Origin: a virus
IMG/VR virus record: IMGVR_UViG_3300045120_000203
Location: 1-43,397 of that record
Strand: one strand, 5' to 3'
Length of the DNA stretch: 43,397 nt
Shown here piece by piece: positions 6,859 through 16,508 of the stretch. The notes under the pieces were generated by a model that saw nothing but the letters and a program-made list of their open reading frames with translations, was not told the origin of the DNA and ran no database searches. Positions within the stretch are counted from its first letter, which is position 1. Each line of letters starts with the position of its first letter. Position numbers and translations under genes: made by a program.

Positions 6859-8036
6859 CCCGGGTGGGCGGCACCGGTGATCGAGCCGGGACGGGGAAGC
6901 GGCGCGGAGCCGGCGAGCGCGACGTCGGTCTGCCCGAACGTTCCTCCCGCCGGCCGGATCGCGAGCGTGTTGACGTAGTGGACGCCGTCGACGCGATTGA
7001 CCTGCTCGGCGACCTCGAGGTAGCGGACCTTCGTGTCGTTGATCCACGACCGCGCCGACGTGTCGCCGTACGGCGGCACCCCCCACGAGCCGGGCGAGAG
7101 GTAGGTCTGTATCTGCGCGATCACGCGGGCGGTCACGTCGGCCGGGTCGTAGCCGGGCCAGGTCTGCACGTCGAAGCTGACGTCGACGGTCGTGTAGGTC
7201 GGGTCGGCGACGAAGACGAGGAAGTTGACCTCGCGCTGCGCCTGCAGGAGCGCGTCGACGTCGGCTTTGACCTGGGCGGGCACCGGGTTTCCCTGCGAGT
7301 CGACGACGGCGACGGTGACGCAGCGCGGGCAGTTCGCGTCGATGGGCGGGCCGGGGTTGTAGAGGTCGATCGCGACGGCGCGGGAGACGCCCTCGACGCC
7401 GCGCTGCGCGAGCACCGCGAAGTCCTGCGGCAGGATCGGCCTCGGCGAGAGCAGCGTCAGGAGCGCGGAGAGGCGGGCGAGGTACTCGTCGGTCGTCTCT
7501 GCGTCCTGGCCGCCCGATGTGGGCTGGTCGAGCGTGACCGTCGAGATGAACGCGAGGGAGTCGATGACCGCGACCGTCCCGGTGATCCCGGACGGGGCGG
7601 CGCCGGCCTCGAGCGCCCGGCAGGCGACGCCGGCGATCTTCGTCGTGCCGGGCAGGATCGTCGCGTCACTGTCGACGGCGTACCCGTAGGAGGTCGCCGA
7701 CGCCGGCGGCGTGATCGCGATCACGGTGCCGGCCGAGATCGTGTAGCCGGCCGTGTCGCTGGCGGTCCAGGTCGTGAGCGCGGTCGCCTGCGTCGCCGCG
7801 TACGGCGGCAGGCCGAGGATCGACTCGCCGTAGTAGGCGAAGATCGCGTCGGGGACGAGGGCGGTCAGGACGCGCAGCTCGCCGGCGATCTGCGCGAGCG
7901 ATTCGATCAGCCACGCTTCGAGGTTCCCGGGGGCGGGCTGCCAGCCGGGCACCTTCTGCTGCAGGTAGTCGAATGCCTCGCTGGCGAGGTCGACCGGCTC
8001 GGTCTCGATCGGGACGGGTATGTAGCTCGAGCTCAT
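6855..8036 (-). CDS. Baseplate J-like protein
   Basis: A 393-aa baseplate wedge protein of the gpJ family. Visible traits are the N-terminal VPGWQPAPGNLEAWLIESLAQIAGE region, the beta-rich centre with AGTVIAIT and SGGQDAETTDEYLARL (about 185-200), RPILPQDFAVLA and ARGVEGVSRAVA-type core motifs, and a C-terminal domain ending near SITGAAHPG. It indicates a contractile tail. It overlaps the gpI-like gene and follows the gp25-like gene. Confidence 0.9.
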   Translation of the reverse strand: MSSSYIPVPIETEPVDLASEAFDYLQQKVPGWQPAPGNLEAWLIESLAQIAGELRVLTALVPDAIFAYYGESILGLPPYAATQATALTTWTASDTAGYTISAGTVIAITPPASATSYGYAVDSDATILPGTTKIAGVACRALEAGAAPSGITGTVAVIDSLAFISTVTLDQPTSGGQDAETTDEYLARLSALLTLLSPRPILPQDFAVLAQRGVEGVSRAVAIDLYNPGPPIDANCPRCVTVAVVDSQGNPVPAQVKADVDALLQAQREVNFLVFVADPTYTTVDVSFDVQTWPGYDPADVTARVIAQIQTYLSPGSWGVPPYGDTSARSWINDTKVRYLEVAEQVNRVDGVHYVNTLAIRPAGGTFGQTDVALAGSAPLPRPGSITGAAHPG

Positions 8037-8037
8037 C

Positions 8038-8358
8038 TCATGCCTCCGTTCTGACCTGGACGCTGACGCCGACGCGGGAGATCAGCTCGTCGAGCGCGTC
8101 GGGGTGCTGCTCGAGCAGGACGCCGGCGCGGTCGTCCCAGGTCGCGACGACGTCGCGGATCTCGTCGAGGTCGGGGGCGGGCATCGAGAACGTCGGGTCG
8201 GGCAGCCCGAACGCGGGCAGCTCGATGCGGAACCCGGCCGGGCAGATCAGGATCGCGTAGACGCAGTCGGCGATCTCGTCGAGCGAGTCCTGCTCGTTCA
8301 CCGCGGCCTGCGAGCCGGCGAACCGGAACGGCAGCGAGAAGTGCGGAACGTCAGCCAT
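8038..8358 (-). CDS. gp25/GPW-like baseplate wedge protein
   Basis: A 106-aa protein of the T4 gp25 / P2 gpW type: SLPFRF near the N terminus, NEQDSLDEIADCVYAIL (21-37), PAGFRIELPAFGLPDP and an acidic helical C terminus. It would join the baseplate wedge with the gpJ-like protein encoded immediately downstream. The start ATG at 8358 lies inside the end of the upstream gene; the longer open frame is a shadow. Confidence 0.85.
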   Translation of the reverse strand: MADVPHFSLPFRFAGSQAAVNEQDSLDEIADCVYAILICPAGFRIELPAFGLPDPTFSMPAPDLDEIRDVVATWDDRAGVLLEQHPDALDELISRVGVSVQVRTEA

Positions 8359-8662
8359 CGAACGGCGTCGCGATGTTGGGTGGCTCGCGTGTCGGCGGGT
8401 CGAGCATCGACTGCACCTGCGAGAGAATCTGGCCGTCGGTGATGACCGAGCCGTCAGCGCCGGGGTCGTAAGCCGGGTCGTCCTCATGCCCCGCCTTTGC
8501 CGACGCCCATGCGTTCTCCCAGCCGGGTGCCGCCGCCCACTCGCGGCGATGCGTGTGCGCCCAGCCGTCCGGGTCGGGTTCGCCCTGTTGCGCCGCGCAC
8601 TGCGCGACGCGCGCGAGCATCGAGCCGTTGCTGCCGATCTCAGATTGGTCGAGGTAGGTCAT
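8351..8662 (-). CDS. Hypothetical baseplate-region protein (103 aa)
   Basis: An unrecognised 103-aa protein located between fibre genes and gp25. It has a Trp-rich middle (DGWAHTHRREWAAAPGWENAW), a Pro/Asp linker and a C-terminal helix (ITDGQILSQVQSML). It overlaps the gp25-like gene by 8 bp. The composition and the C-terminal ITD..I...V pattern resemble small actinophage structural accessory proteins, but I cannot name a family. Confidence 0.6.
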   Translation of the reverse strand: MTYLDQSEIGSNGSMLARVAQCAAQQGEPDPDGWAHTHRREWAAAPGWENAWASAKAGHEDDPAYDPGADGSVITDGQILSQVQSMLDPPTREPPNIATPFDG

Positions 8663-8675
8663 CTCCTGTCCTCCT

Positions 8676-9866
8676 TTACGCGATCCTCAATGGCTGGACC
8701 GACATCGACATGCCGCCGCTGAACACGTCGCCGACGCTGCCGTAGCCGCACATCCCGAGGGGGGTTGAGACACTGAGCGCGGCCTTCACCTGCTGTGTCG
8801 TCAGTTGGTGCCACCACTGGACATTCTGGGTATCGAGGGCGTTCACGAAGTTGTTGCCGACCGAGGTCGCCCAGATCCCGAAGTAGTTGGTCGACGCGCC
8901 CGCCGCGCTGATCAGCGCGGTCGAGCCTGCCCAAAGCAGGTACTCGCCCGAGCGCGGGATCGTGAAAGGGCTTGGCGAAAAGTTCTGCCAGACGTTGCTT
9001 GTGGCGATCGTCTGGTTGGCGGGCTGCGCCTGATAGTAGGGCGAGCCGCCGACGAACTCCCACTTGTACGCCGACGAGTCGGCCGCGTTGTAACGGAACC
9101 GCCACGAAAACGTCGGGGCGACGCCGCTGTCAACAAGGATGATCTCCATCCCGTCATACGGCGTCGTGTAGGGCGCGCCGCCGAGCGCCGCCGCGCCGAC
9201 CTGCATCGGTAGCTGCCCGATCAGCATCCACGTCGAGCCGTCGGAGAGCCAACGTCCACCGGCGTCGGTCGCGAAGTACGTCGATCCGGGCGGCACCGCG
9301 TTCGCGGCGGGCCGCAGCGCGTAGGTGCCGGAGATGTTCTGTTGGCCACGACCGAGCAGACCGGGGCCGATATAGGTCATCGAGAACTCAGGTGTGTATT
9401 GCTGGCTTACGGCGGTGAGGACGTTTAGCCCCGCTCCCGAGGTCTGGTAGACGAGCACCTCGACGTAATCGCCAACGGCGAGGTCTTGGACGCACGAGAC
9501 GTGCATGTACGGGCCGTCCGCCCCGCTATTCGATGGCGAACTCACCAGGCCGAGATACGTCGCACCGTTCAGGTAGATGCTTAGCTGCCTCGTCCCGGCC
9601 GCCGTAGTTCCGAAGCCGAGGTTGGCGGTGATGAGGTACTTGCCCGCCGTGCGGCACGTCAGCCGCGAGTTGTTCGTGACGTTGTCGTGGATGTTGTCGG
9701 TGTCGTACCGCTCTGCGTCGAACGCGATGATGGTGTTCGTGGCAGTAGCGATAAGCTGATTCGTCGTCCGGTAGACGCGGCAGGCGGGCACGTTCGTCTG
9801 CACCGTCGCGCCGTAGGCGAGCGGCACCCAGTCGGTCGTCGCGGGATCGGGGATCGTGACGCTCAT
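8676..9866 (-). CDS. Tail fibre / receptor-binding protein, paralogue of the upstream fibre
   Basis: A 396-aa, beta-rich, Ser/Thr/Tyr/Asn-rich protein with no collagen repeats. An internal domain (about residues 225-290: DGMEIILVDSG, FSWRFRYNA, SSAYKWEFVGG) is clearly homologous to the C-terminal domain of the next fibre gene ([30 protein letters not shown]). Both then end in a jelly-roll-like segment beginning TIPRSGEYLL / [10 protein letters not shown]. Function as receptor-binding fibre is inferred from position and composition. Lower GC than neighbours is visible in places. Confidence 0.7.
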   Translation of the reverse strand: MSVTIPDPATTDWVPLAYGATVQTNVPACRVYRTTNQLIATATNTIIAFDAERYDTDNIHDNVTNNSRLTCRTAGKYLITANLGFGTTAAGTRQLSIYLNGATYLGLVSSPSNSGADGPYMHVSCVQDLAVGDYVEVLVYQTSGAGLNVLTAVSQQYTPEFSMTYIGPGLLGRGQQNISGTYALRPAANAVPPGSTYFATDAGGRWLSDGSTWMLIGQLPMQVGAAALGGAPYTTPYDGMEIILVDSGVAPTFSWRFRYNAADSSAYKWEFVGGSPYYQAQPANQTIATSNVWQNFSPSPFTIPRSGEYLLWAGSTALISAAGASTNYFGIWATSVGNNFVNALDTQNVQWWHQLTTQQVKAALSVSTPLGMCGYGSVGDVFSGGMSMSVQPLRIA

Positions 9867-10819
9867 GCGACACGCACCGGGGTTATCTCCAGGAAACGAC
9901 CGGAGAAATGTGCTGTAGGCGACGCCGTCGCGTTTGATCCGTAGCCGAGCTGAATGGTGGTCGAGGCGGCCAGACCGAAACGGCGAGTCGAGCCTGCCTG
10001 GTGAACGGCGACGGTCGTCGAGAATGATGCAGCGCCGCCCGACCCGCCGTAATAGTCGAGCGTCACGACGATCGCGCCAGCGATCACGAGGCCAAGCTCG
10101 GCTTGCTGCCCCCCCGCCGCCGCCGGTGTTACGACGTATGCGCGCGAGCCGAAACTAATCGTGTAGTCGCCGGCGCGGGGAATGGTAAGCGACGGCCCCG
10201 AAAGAGGGACCCACGCAGGCCATACCGCCGTCGTTCCCTCGTCGGTTTCGACGCGTTGCAACATAGACGCACCGCCGACGTACTCCCAGCGGTACGCGCT
10301 CGACGACTGCGCGTTGTAACGGAACCGCCACTGGTAGCTCGGGTTCGTCACGTTGTCGACGAGGATCGCCTCTTGCCCGTCGACGGGCGAGGCGGGCAGC
10401 GTCGTCCCGTAGGTCGGTTTGCCGGGGTACTGCGTCGTCGCCCACGGCTTCGGCGCGGCCGTCGTCGGACGCACCGCCATGTACGCGATGCCGTCGGAGC
10501 CGATCACGATGTCGCCGTCCTTGTAGTTCCCGGCGGCGTATGCGCCCCAGTAGACGAGGTCGGCTCCGGCGAGCGCCCACTGCGTGTCGTAGTCGGCGTT
10601 CGTTTTCTTGACGAGCGCCTGCCCGGTCGTGCCGCCCGCGGCGACGCCGGGGCCCGGCGGGCCGGTCGCACCGCCGGCGCCGGTCGCGCCCTGCGGGCCT
10701 TGCGCGCCGGTGACGCCTTGCGGCCCCTGGATGGCGAGGTCGGCCCAGCCGGCCGACGTCTTGACGCGGATCGCTCGAGGAGGTGCCTGCGTGAAGCGGG
10801 GGTCGATGATGTCGGTCAC
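9863..10819 (-). CDS. Tail fibre protein with short collagen-like repeat
   Basis: A 318-aa protein starting with GTG at 10819, which overlaps the stop of the collagen-like gene (GTGA). The N-terminal 40 residues ([20 protein letters not shown]) may attach to the tail. Residues 42-75 contain Gly-X-Y repeats ([13 protein letters not shown]). The C-terminal half shares a domain with the following fibre gene (see 8676-9866) and ends [11 protein letters not shown] distal fibre subunit is the likely role. Confidence 0.8.
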   Translation of the reverse strand: MTDIIDPRFTQAPPRAIRVKTSAGWADLAIQGPQGVTGAQGPQGATGAGGATGPPGPGVAAGGTTGQALVKKTNADYDTQWALAGADLVYWGAYAAGNYKDGDIVIGSDGIAYMAVRPTTAAPKPWATTQYPGKPTYGTTLPASPVDGQEAILVDNVTNPSYQWRFRYNAQSSSAYRWEYVGGASMLQRVETDEGTTAVWPAWVPLSGPSLTIPRAGDYTISFGSRAYVVTPAAAGGQQAELGLVIAGAIVVTLDYYGGSGGAASFSTTVAVHQAGSTRRFGLAASTTIQLGYGSNATASPTAHFSGRFLEITPVRVA

Positions 10820-12069
10820 GGCCCGGTCGTCCTTCCGGAGAGCGCGGAGTACGGGACGGGGGCGACGGAGCCGACCGCGACCGGCGGCGGGTCGCTCGAG
10901 ATCCAGATCGACCCGATCGGAGCTGACGCGGCGGGCTCGGCGGCCTGCTCGTAGACGGCGAGGACGCCGGCTGCGCCTTGCGGCCCGGTCGCACCGGTTG
11001 CGCCGGCGGGGCCTTGCGGGCCGACGGTGCCCTGCGGCCCCTGGGCGCCGGTCGCGCCCGGGTCGCCCTTGACGCCCTGGATGCCCTGCGCTCCTGGGTC
11101 GCCCTTCGGCCCTTGGGCGCCGGTGGAGCCGGTCGCGCCTTGCGGTCCGGTCGGGCCGGCGGGGCCGGTGGCGCCGGTCGAGCCCTGCGCGCCGGGCGGC
11201 CCCTGGATCGACCCGCCGCTGACCCACTTCGTGCCGTCCCAGATCCAGAGCGAGTCGTCGGCCTGGACGAGGTAGGCGTCGCCCTGCACGTTGCCGGTCG
11301 GCGGCAGCGCCGCCGACGTCGCGATCTGGCCCTTCATCGTGATTCCGGAGCCGGTCGCGCCTTGCGGCCCTTGCGGCCCCTGGATACCCGTCGCGCCCTG
11401 CGGGCCCGTCGGCCCGGTCGCCCCGGTCGCGCCGACGTCGCCCTTCGGGCCCTGCGCTCCGGTCGAGCCCGTCGGGCCTTGCGCTCCGGTTGCGCCCTGC
11501 GGGCCGGTATTGCCGATCGGCCCCTGGATGCCGGGCGGCCCCTGCGTCCCGGTCGCGCCGGGATCGCCCTTCGGCCCCTGAGCTCCGGTGGCTCCGGTCG
11601 AGCCGGTCGCGCCCGGGAGGCCCTGCGGTCCCTGCGCGCCCGTCGAGCCCGTCGCGCCCGGATCGCCTTTGTCGCCCTTCGCGCCGGTCGATCCTGTCGC
11701 GCCGGTCGAGCCCTGCGGGCCGGGCGGGCCGGTGCTCCCGGTCGCCCCAGGAGGCCCCTGCGGCCCGGTCGGGCCCGGCGGGCCTTCCGGCCCGGGCTCG
11801 CCGCCCTGCGCGTACACGGGAGCCGTGGTGAGCACCCACGGCGTCTGGTCGTCGTCGGCGGTGACGAGCAGCACGTCGTCGCCCTTCGCCGGCAACGCGC
11901 TCGACGGCACCCACTGGCACGGACCCCACTCCTGCCGGGAACCGTCGAATGCCTGCACCGTCACGAGCAGCTCGGAGTCGACGTCGGCCGGCGCGGTCGA
12001 GACGCGCGCGCCGACGGCGGTGACCTGGCGGGCGGGCCGCTCGAGCAGCTCTGCGATCTCGCTCGTCAT
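10816..12069 (-). CDS. Collagen-like tail fibre protein
   Basis: A 417-aa protein. The first 100 residues form a folded tail-proximal domain ([35 protein letters not shown]). About 105-255 and 300-375 are Gly-X-Y collagen-like repeats ([16 protein letters not shown]), interrupted at about 255-300 by a short globular insert ending [14 protein letters not shown]. This insert matches a motif common in phage fibres. The ATG at 12069 overlaps the hub gene. A trimeric rod linking baseplate and distal fibre is likely. Confidence 0.85.
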   Translation of the reverse strand: MTSEIAELLERPARQVTAVGARVSTAPADVDSELLVTVQAFDGSRQEWGPCQWVPSSALPAKGDDVLLVTADDDQTPWVLTTAPVYAQGGEPGPEGPPGPTGPQGPPGATGSTGPPGPQGSTGATGSTGAKGDKGDPGATGSTGAQGPQGLPGATGSTGATGAQGPKGDPGATGTQGPPGIQGPIGNTGPQGATGAQGPTGSTGAQGPKGDVGATGATGPTGPQGATGIQGPQGPQGATGSGITMKGQIATSAALPPTGNVQGDAYLVQADDSLWIWDGTKWVSGGSIQGPPGAQGSTGATGPAGPTGPQGATGSTGAQGPKGDPGAQGIQGVKGDPGATGAQGPQGTVGPQGPAGATGATGPQGAAGVLAVYEQAAEPAASAPIGSIWISSDPPPVAVGSVAPVPYSALSGRTTGP

Positions 12070-13904
12070 ACCTTGCGGCACCCGAAGTGGACGTGGTTGT
12101 AGTGGTCGCCGCCCTCGGTCGTCCGGTAGATCAACTGGTACCGGTAGCCGCCCTTCGTCGCCGAGACGAGCCCGGCGCCGGTCCAGGGGATCCCGAACGT
12201 CGTCGAGAGATCCTTCGCGAGCGCGTCCATCTGCGGCGTCGGCGACGACCCGTTCGACATGTCGGACGCCCATGCGACCGATGGTGGCCCCTGGTGGTCG
12301 GAGCGGCTGCCGGAGACGGTCGGGCCGTGGCGGGCGTTCGCGGCCGCGATCGCGCCCGGAGACGTGCCGGTCACCATTCCGTGCTTCTGCGCGAGCGGGA
12401 CGACGCAGGTGTCGATGATCTGCTCCGGGGTGCCGGACGCGGTCGCCATCGCGCCGGGGATGACGGCGCCGCCGCTCGAGGAGCCGTCGCCGGTGGTGAC
12501 GGTCGTCGTCTCGGCGGCCGGCTCCGGCAGCGGCTGCGTCGGCCGCTTCAACGTCAGCGTTGCGTGGGCGTCGAAGACGCCGCGGGTGACCGACCGGACG
12601 AGCCAGCGGCCGTCGGCGGGGCCGCAGTCGGTCAGCTCGACGACCGTCCCGGGCGGGAACCCGAGCCGGGCCGCTCTCGCGTCGACGTTCGCCTCGGAGT
12701 TCGCCTTGCCGTTGTCGACGTCGAAGTCGATCGTGTCGACGCCGAGCGTCTCCTCGGAGAGCGCGGCGAGCGGCTTCGCCTTGATCAGCGTGGTCTCGGA
12801 GGCGAACCAGACGGCGCCGTCGGCGACGAAGCAGCGCCACTCGACCTCCTGCGCGAGCCGCTGCAGGCAGGCCCAGGAGTCCTCGCCGGCGCCGTCGGTA
12901 CCGCCCCGCTGGAACTGGTACGGCAGCGCTCTCGTCGACGAGACGGAGCCGAGCCCGCTGCCGGTCGCGCCGCCGTAGGCTGCGACCCACTTCGCGGCCT
13001 CTGCGCGCCACTGATCGTAGGCGCCCGGCACCCCGGAGCCCTGCGTGTTCTGCGCGACCTGCCCGGTGCTCATCGACGGGTTCTTCGCGGCGATCGTGAT
13101 CGCGCCGCCCTTGCCCCAGAACCCGCGGGTCAGGAACGCGTTGCAACACTGCTCGACGTCGCGGTTGTCGATCCCCATCGGGCCGGCCGTCGACGAGCGG
13201 ACCTGCAGGATGCCGAGCGAGTCGCGGTCGCCGTAGTTGAGGTTCTGCACCTGCGACTCGACGATCACGGCCTGCATGAGCGCCATCGTCGCCCGCTCTC
13301 CGGCGTTGAGCGACCCGGCGACGTCGAGGACGCGCTCGGCGTTCTGGCGTTGCAAGCTCGTCGCGGCGGCGCCCTTGACGGTCAGGGCTGCGCCGGGCGA
13401 GATCCCCTGCGCGGTCGTGCCCGTCTTCGATGGGGCGGTCGAAGCGGCGGTCTCGATCGCGACCTTCTGCGTCACGTGGAGGTCGGGGCAGAAGAACGGG
13501 ATGCCGCCGCCGGCCTTGACCTCACGGACGATCGAGAGCGCGAACTCGGCCCGGGTCATCTTCGACCGGCCGGCCTTCCGCGGCGTCTTGATCTGCCGCA
13601 GGTACGCGACGACGCGGTCCTCGAACGTGAGCGTGAGCGTGTCGGCCTGCTTCGACACCTGCACGAGCCGCCACCACTGGCCGAGCAGCGCGAGGTCGAT
13701 CTGCCGGTCGAGCAGGCCGGAGCGCAGCAGCGTCCGGTCGGCATCGTCGAGGGTCAGGGTGAGCGTGGAGGCGCCGTCCATCGTGCGCTCGAGCGTGCCG
13801 TCGGTGATCCGGTCGTCGATGCGGGTGCGCGGGCCGAGCTGCTTGCCGGCGGCGATCAGCAGGACGGCGCCGACGTCGACGTCGCTCGCGGCGCGCGCGC
13901 TCAC
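12066..13904 (-). CDS. Tail hub protein with lysozyme-like and peptidase-M15-like domains
   Basis: A 612-aa protein. Residues 1-135 resemble a tail-hub/baseplate domain. About 200-300 looks like a transglycosylase/lysozyme-like domain ([14 protein letters not shown], candidate catalytic Glu216, and [11 protein letters not shown]). About 325-455 returns to hub-like beta sequence. About 490-612 has a zinc peptidase M15-like pattern: His537 in SDHQGP, Asp548 in WASDMSNG and HYNHVHFG at 601-608. It would locally degrade host peptidoglycan during DNA entry. Domain names are from motif reading only; the E and H/D/H residues are seen directly. Confidence 0.75.
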   Translation of the reverse strand: MSARAASDVDVGAVLLIAAGKQLGPRTRIDDRITDGTLERTMDGASTLTLTLDDADRTLLRSGLLDRQIDLALLGQWWRLVQVSKQADTLTLTFEDRVVAYLRQIKTPRKAGRSKMTRAEFALSIVREVKAGGGIPFFCPDLHVTQKVAIETAASTAPSKTGTTAQGISPGAALTVKGAAATSLQRQNAERVLDVAGSLNAGERATMALMQAVIVESQVQNLNYGDRDSLGILQVRSSTAGPMGIDNRDVEQCCNAFLTRGFWGKGGAITIAAKNPSMSTGQVAQNTQGSGVPGAYDQWRAEAAKWVAAYGGATGSGLGSVSSTRALPYQFQRGGTDGAGEDSWACLQRLAQEVEWRCFVADGAVWFASETTLIKAKPLAALSEETLGVDTIDFDVDNGKANSEANVDARAARLGFPPGTVVELTDCGPADGRWLVRSVTRGVFDAHATLTLKRPTQPLPEPAAETTTVTTGDGSSSGGAVIPGAMATASGTPEQIIDTCVVPLAQKHGMVTGTSPGAIAAANARHGPTVSGSRSDHQGPPSVAWASDMSNGSSPTPQMDALAKDLSTTFGIPWTGAGLVSATKGGYRYQLIYRTTEGGDHYNHVHFGCRKV

Positions 13905-13929
13905 CTGGAATCCCTGGAATCCCTGGTTT

Positions 13930-14661
13930 TCATGGGAGCCGGATCACCTGGCCGGGCCGGATCGCGCGCGGGTCGCGGAGCCCGTTGAGCTGGGCGATCT
14001 CGATCCACCGGTCGGCGTCGCCGAGCTCGCGGGCGGCGATCGAGAGCAGGTCGTCGCCGGCGCCGAAGTCCGGGTCGGCCGGCGCGGCGCGCGAGTGGCC
14101 GCTGCCCGTCTTCTTGCGGGCGGCGACGACGCGCTTCGACGCGGCTCCGGCCTTCGACTTCCCGCGCGCGGTCTGCTTGCGGCGGGTGTTCGCCGGTGAG
14201 GCCTCGGCGATCCTCGCGTCGGCGATGAATTCGAGCAGCGACAGGGTTGCCTGCTGCCGGGCCCGGTCGCCGCGGCGGTTCGCGAGCGCGTCGCCCCACG
14301 TGATCGTGTCGATCACCCAGGCGGTCCGCTGGTGCGGGACGCCGCCGCCGCGGCTCGTGATCCTGATCCGCGGCGGCTGCCCGTCGGCGGCCGTCGGCGT
14401 CGCGAGCCGCTCGAGCTGCGCGATCTGCCGCTCGACCGACGTGCCGGCCTTCCACTGGTCGAGCAGAATCGACAGAGTCATCCGCAGCCCCGGCGACCCG
14501 GCCCAGATCGAGAGCGGCCGGCGTCTCGGCCGGGTGACCTCCGTCCAGCCGCCGTAGCCGGCGGTGACGTCGGGCCGGTCGGGGCCGAGACGGGCGGTGA
14601 CGGTGATCGGCGGGTCGGTCGACACGATCCGGACCCAGCCGACCGGCAGCGTCCTCGTCAT
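13930..14661 (-). CDS. LysM-domain baseplate/tail protein
   Basis: A 243-aa protein with a beta-rich N-terminal half, a basic linker (KQTARGKSKAGAASKRV, about 165-185) and a C-terminal LysM domain (residues 203-243: DDLLSIAARELGDADRW and IRPGQVIRLP). In contractile tails such proteins sit between tape measure and hub and bind the spike/hub assembly. The ATG at 14661 overlaps the tape measure stop. Confidence 0.85.
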   Translation of the reverse strand: MTRTLPVGWVRIVSTDPPITVTARLGPDRPDVTAGYGGWTEVTRPRRRPLSIWAGSPGLRMTLSILLDQWKAGTSVERQIAQLERLATPTAADGQPPRIRITSRGGGVPHQRTAWVIDTITWGDALANRRGDRARQQATLSLLEFIADARIAEASPANTRRKQTARGKSKAGAASKRVVAARKKTGSGHSRAAPADPDFGAGDDLLSIAARELGDADRWIEIAQLNGLRDPRAIRPGQVIRLP

Positions 14662-16295
14662 CTGCGGGCCAGCCTGTCGGCGGCGACGCGGGCGACGGAC
14701 CGGCCGAGCTCGCGCCCGTCGATCATCACCGGCACGGTGATCTCGAGCGGCCGCATGCCGCCCGTAAGCGGCGAGACGGCGGCGCCGCCGGGGAGCGCGA
14801 GCAACTCTGGGCCGCGCTCGCCGACGAGCACCGTGCCCGGCCTGCGGATGACGCCGCCGGCGGCGAGCTCCGGGATCTGCGGCACCCCGATCGACTGGCC
14901 GCCGATCTTCCCGACGCCGGGGATATGCGTGTTGATCGCCGGCAGTTTGAACTGCAGCGCGTTCCAGCCGCGGATCACGTAGTTGATCGCGCCCTTGATC
15001 GCCCCGACGATCGTGTGGAAGTGCTTGATGATCATCGCGACGGCGAACCCGAACGGGCCGGTGAGGATGCCGACGAGGAGCGGCCAGTTCGCCTTGACCC
15101 AGTTCCAGACGTTCTGCATCGAGGAGAGCACGGACGCCCAGACGGTGCCGGCGAGCTTCTGGATCGCGCCCCAGTGCTTGTAGAGCTCGTAGCCGATGAA
15201 GACGAGCGCGGCGATCGCGGCGACGATCGCGAGCACGATCCCGACCGTCGGAAGCATCGCCACGGTGAGGCCGCTTTGCGCGATCGTCGCGGCGATCGTC
15301 GCGACCTTGTAGGCGATAAACGCCGTCGCCAGCGCGCCGATCGCGATCTTGAACAGGAGCGCGTTCTTCGTCAGCGGCTGCATGGCCCGCGTGATCGAGA
15401 CGATGATGTGCCCGAGCTGCACCATCACCGGGAGCAGCGCGACGCCGAGCTGCACCTTGACGCCGCGCATCGCGGTCTCCATCTCGCGTTGCTGCTCGAT
15501 CAGCTTCTTCGTGTCGCCGATGTTCTTGCCCGACAGGTAGTTGCCGTACTTCTTCTGTTGGTCGAGGAGCTCCTGGACGCCCTTGCGGCCCTTGAGCAGG
15601 ATCGGCAGGAGCGCCTGCCCGGAGCGGCCGAAGACCTGCTGCATGAGCGCGGCCCGGCGAGCCGGGTTGTGGATCTTCTCGAGCGCGTCGGCGACCTTGC
15701 CGAGCACGAGCTGCGTGTTGCCCTTGCCGACGTTCGCGGCCGAGATGCCGAGCAGCGCGAGCGTCTGCCGCGACTTCTCACCGGCCGTCTGGGCGCGCGC
15801 GATCGCCTTCGAGAGCTTGTCGATCTGCGCCGGCGCCTTCTTGCCGCCGGCGGCGGCGACCGCGTCGATCTGCTCGCGCAGCCCGCGCACCGTCGAGAGC
15901 TGCTTCGCGGTGCCGGTCCGCGAGGTCTCCATCGTCCTCGAGAGCTTCACGAGCGACGTCTGGAACTGCTTCGTCGAGATCCCGCGCTCCTTCGTCAGCG
16001 CCGCCCACTCCGACGCGGTCTGCGTGTCCATCCCGGTCGTGCGTTGCAGGGTGAGCGTCGACTTCGCGAGGTCTTCGGTCGCCCCGACGGCCGACTTGAC
16101 GTACCGAGACGCGGCGTACATGGCGGCGGCGCCGCCGGCCCACTTCGCGAGCCCCTTCCATCCGGCATGGGCCTTCTTGCCCGACTTCTCGGCGTCGCTG
16201 CCGACCTGCTCGATCGCCCCGGACGCGCTGCGGGCGCCGGAGACGAACTGCGAGACGTTCCGCAGCGCGAGGATGACCTCTACGACGTCGGCCAT
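14658..16295 (-). CDS. Tail tape measure protein
   Basis: A 545-aa protein with the expected mix of long helices and hydrophobic segments: helical N terminus with GAIEQVGSDAEKSGKKA, a conserved TMP-type stretch GMDTQTASEWAALTKERGIS (90-109), and transmembrane-like segments at about 313-332 and 340-372. The C terminus carries ELAAGGVIRRPGTVLVGERGPELLALP-like sequence (split here by description only), common in TMPs. It sets tail length; 545 aa implies a short tail. It is located after the chaperone frameshift pair. Confidence 0.9.
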   Translation of the reverse strand: MADVVEVILALRNVSQFVSGARSASGAIEQVGSDAEKSGKKAHAGWKGLAKWAGGAAAMYAASRYVKSAVGATEDLAKSTLTLQRTTGMDTQTASEWAALTKERGISTKQFQTSLVKLSRTMETSRTGTAKQLSTVRGLREQIDAVAAAGGKKAPAQIDKLSKAIARAQTAGEKSRQTLALLGISAANVGKGNTQLVLGKVADALEKIHNPARRAALMQQVFGRSGQALLPILLKGRKGVQELLDQQKKYGNYLSGKNIGDTKKLIEQQREMETAMRGVKVQLGVALLPVMVQLGHIIVSITRAMQPLTKNALLFKIAIGALATAFIAYKVATIAATIAQSGLTVAMLPTVGIVLAIVAAIAALVFIGYELYKHWGAIQKLAGTVWASVLSSMQNVWNWVKANWPLLVGILTGPFGFAVAMIIKHFHTIVGAIKGAINYVIRGWNALQFKLPAINTHIPGVGKIGGQSIGVPQIPELAAGGVIRRPGTVLVGERGPELLALPGGAAVSPLTGGMRPLEITVPVMIDGRELGRSVARVAADRLARR

Positions 16296-16508
16296 CTAGC
16301 GGCCCCCGTTGACCCGGTTCGTGATCGCGACGGCACGGTTTAGCGTGGCGACGAGCACCTGCCGCTCGACCGGATCGTCGGTCGTCAGGTAGCGCCACGC
16401 CGGCAGGCCGAGCAGCGCCATCGACGCTGCCCGATCAATGTCGCCGGCGCCGCTCAGGATTCCCCCGTGAACTGCTGGTCGACCTCCTCGTCGGCGTTGC
16501 TTCCCCAC
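16296..16508 (-). CDS. Tail assembly chaperone, frameshift extension (GT-type)
   Basis: This frame overlaps the end of the gene at 16454-17014 and has no SD. Reading it after a -1 slip on GGGGGAA (16460-16466) joins ...QQFTG to GILSGAGDIDRAASM and adds about 56 residues rich in helix. The arrangement directly before the tape measure gene matches the lambda G/GT type. The extended product would recruit tube protein to the tape measure. The independent start shown by the open frame is unlikely to be used. Confidence 0.7.
   Translation of the reverse strand: MGKQRRRGGRPAVHGGILSGAGDIDRAASMALLGLPAWRYLTTDDPVERQVLVATLNRAVAITNRVNGGR

Noticed and set aside
10930-11830. CRISPR-like or tandem DNA repeat array
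   Set aside because: The periodicity is 9 bp coding for Gly-X-Y, without regular spacers.
8676-12069. Diversity-generating retroelement acting on the fibre genes
   Set aside because: No reverse transcriptase or template repeat was found; the similarity between fibres is a diverged domain duplication.
10978-13988. Long plus-strand open frames opposite the collagen-like and hub genes
   Set aside because: They arise from GC-rich codon bias and Gly-Pro repeats on the other strand; no SD, no recognisable domains, and the minus-strand genes there are well supported.
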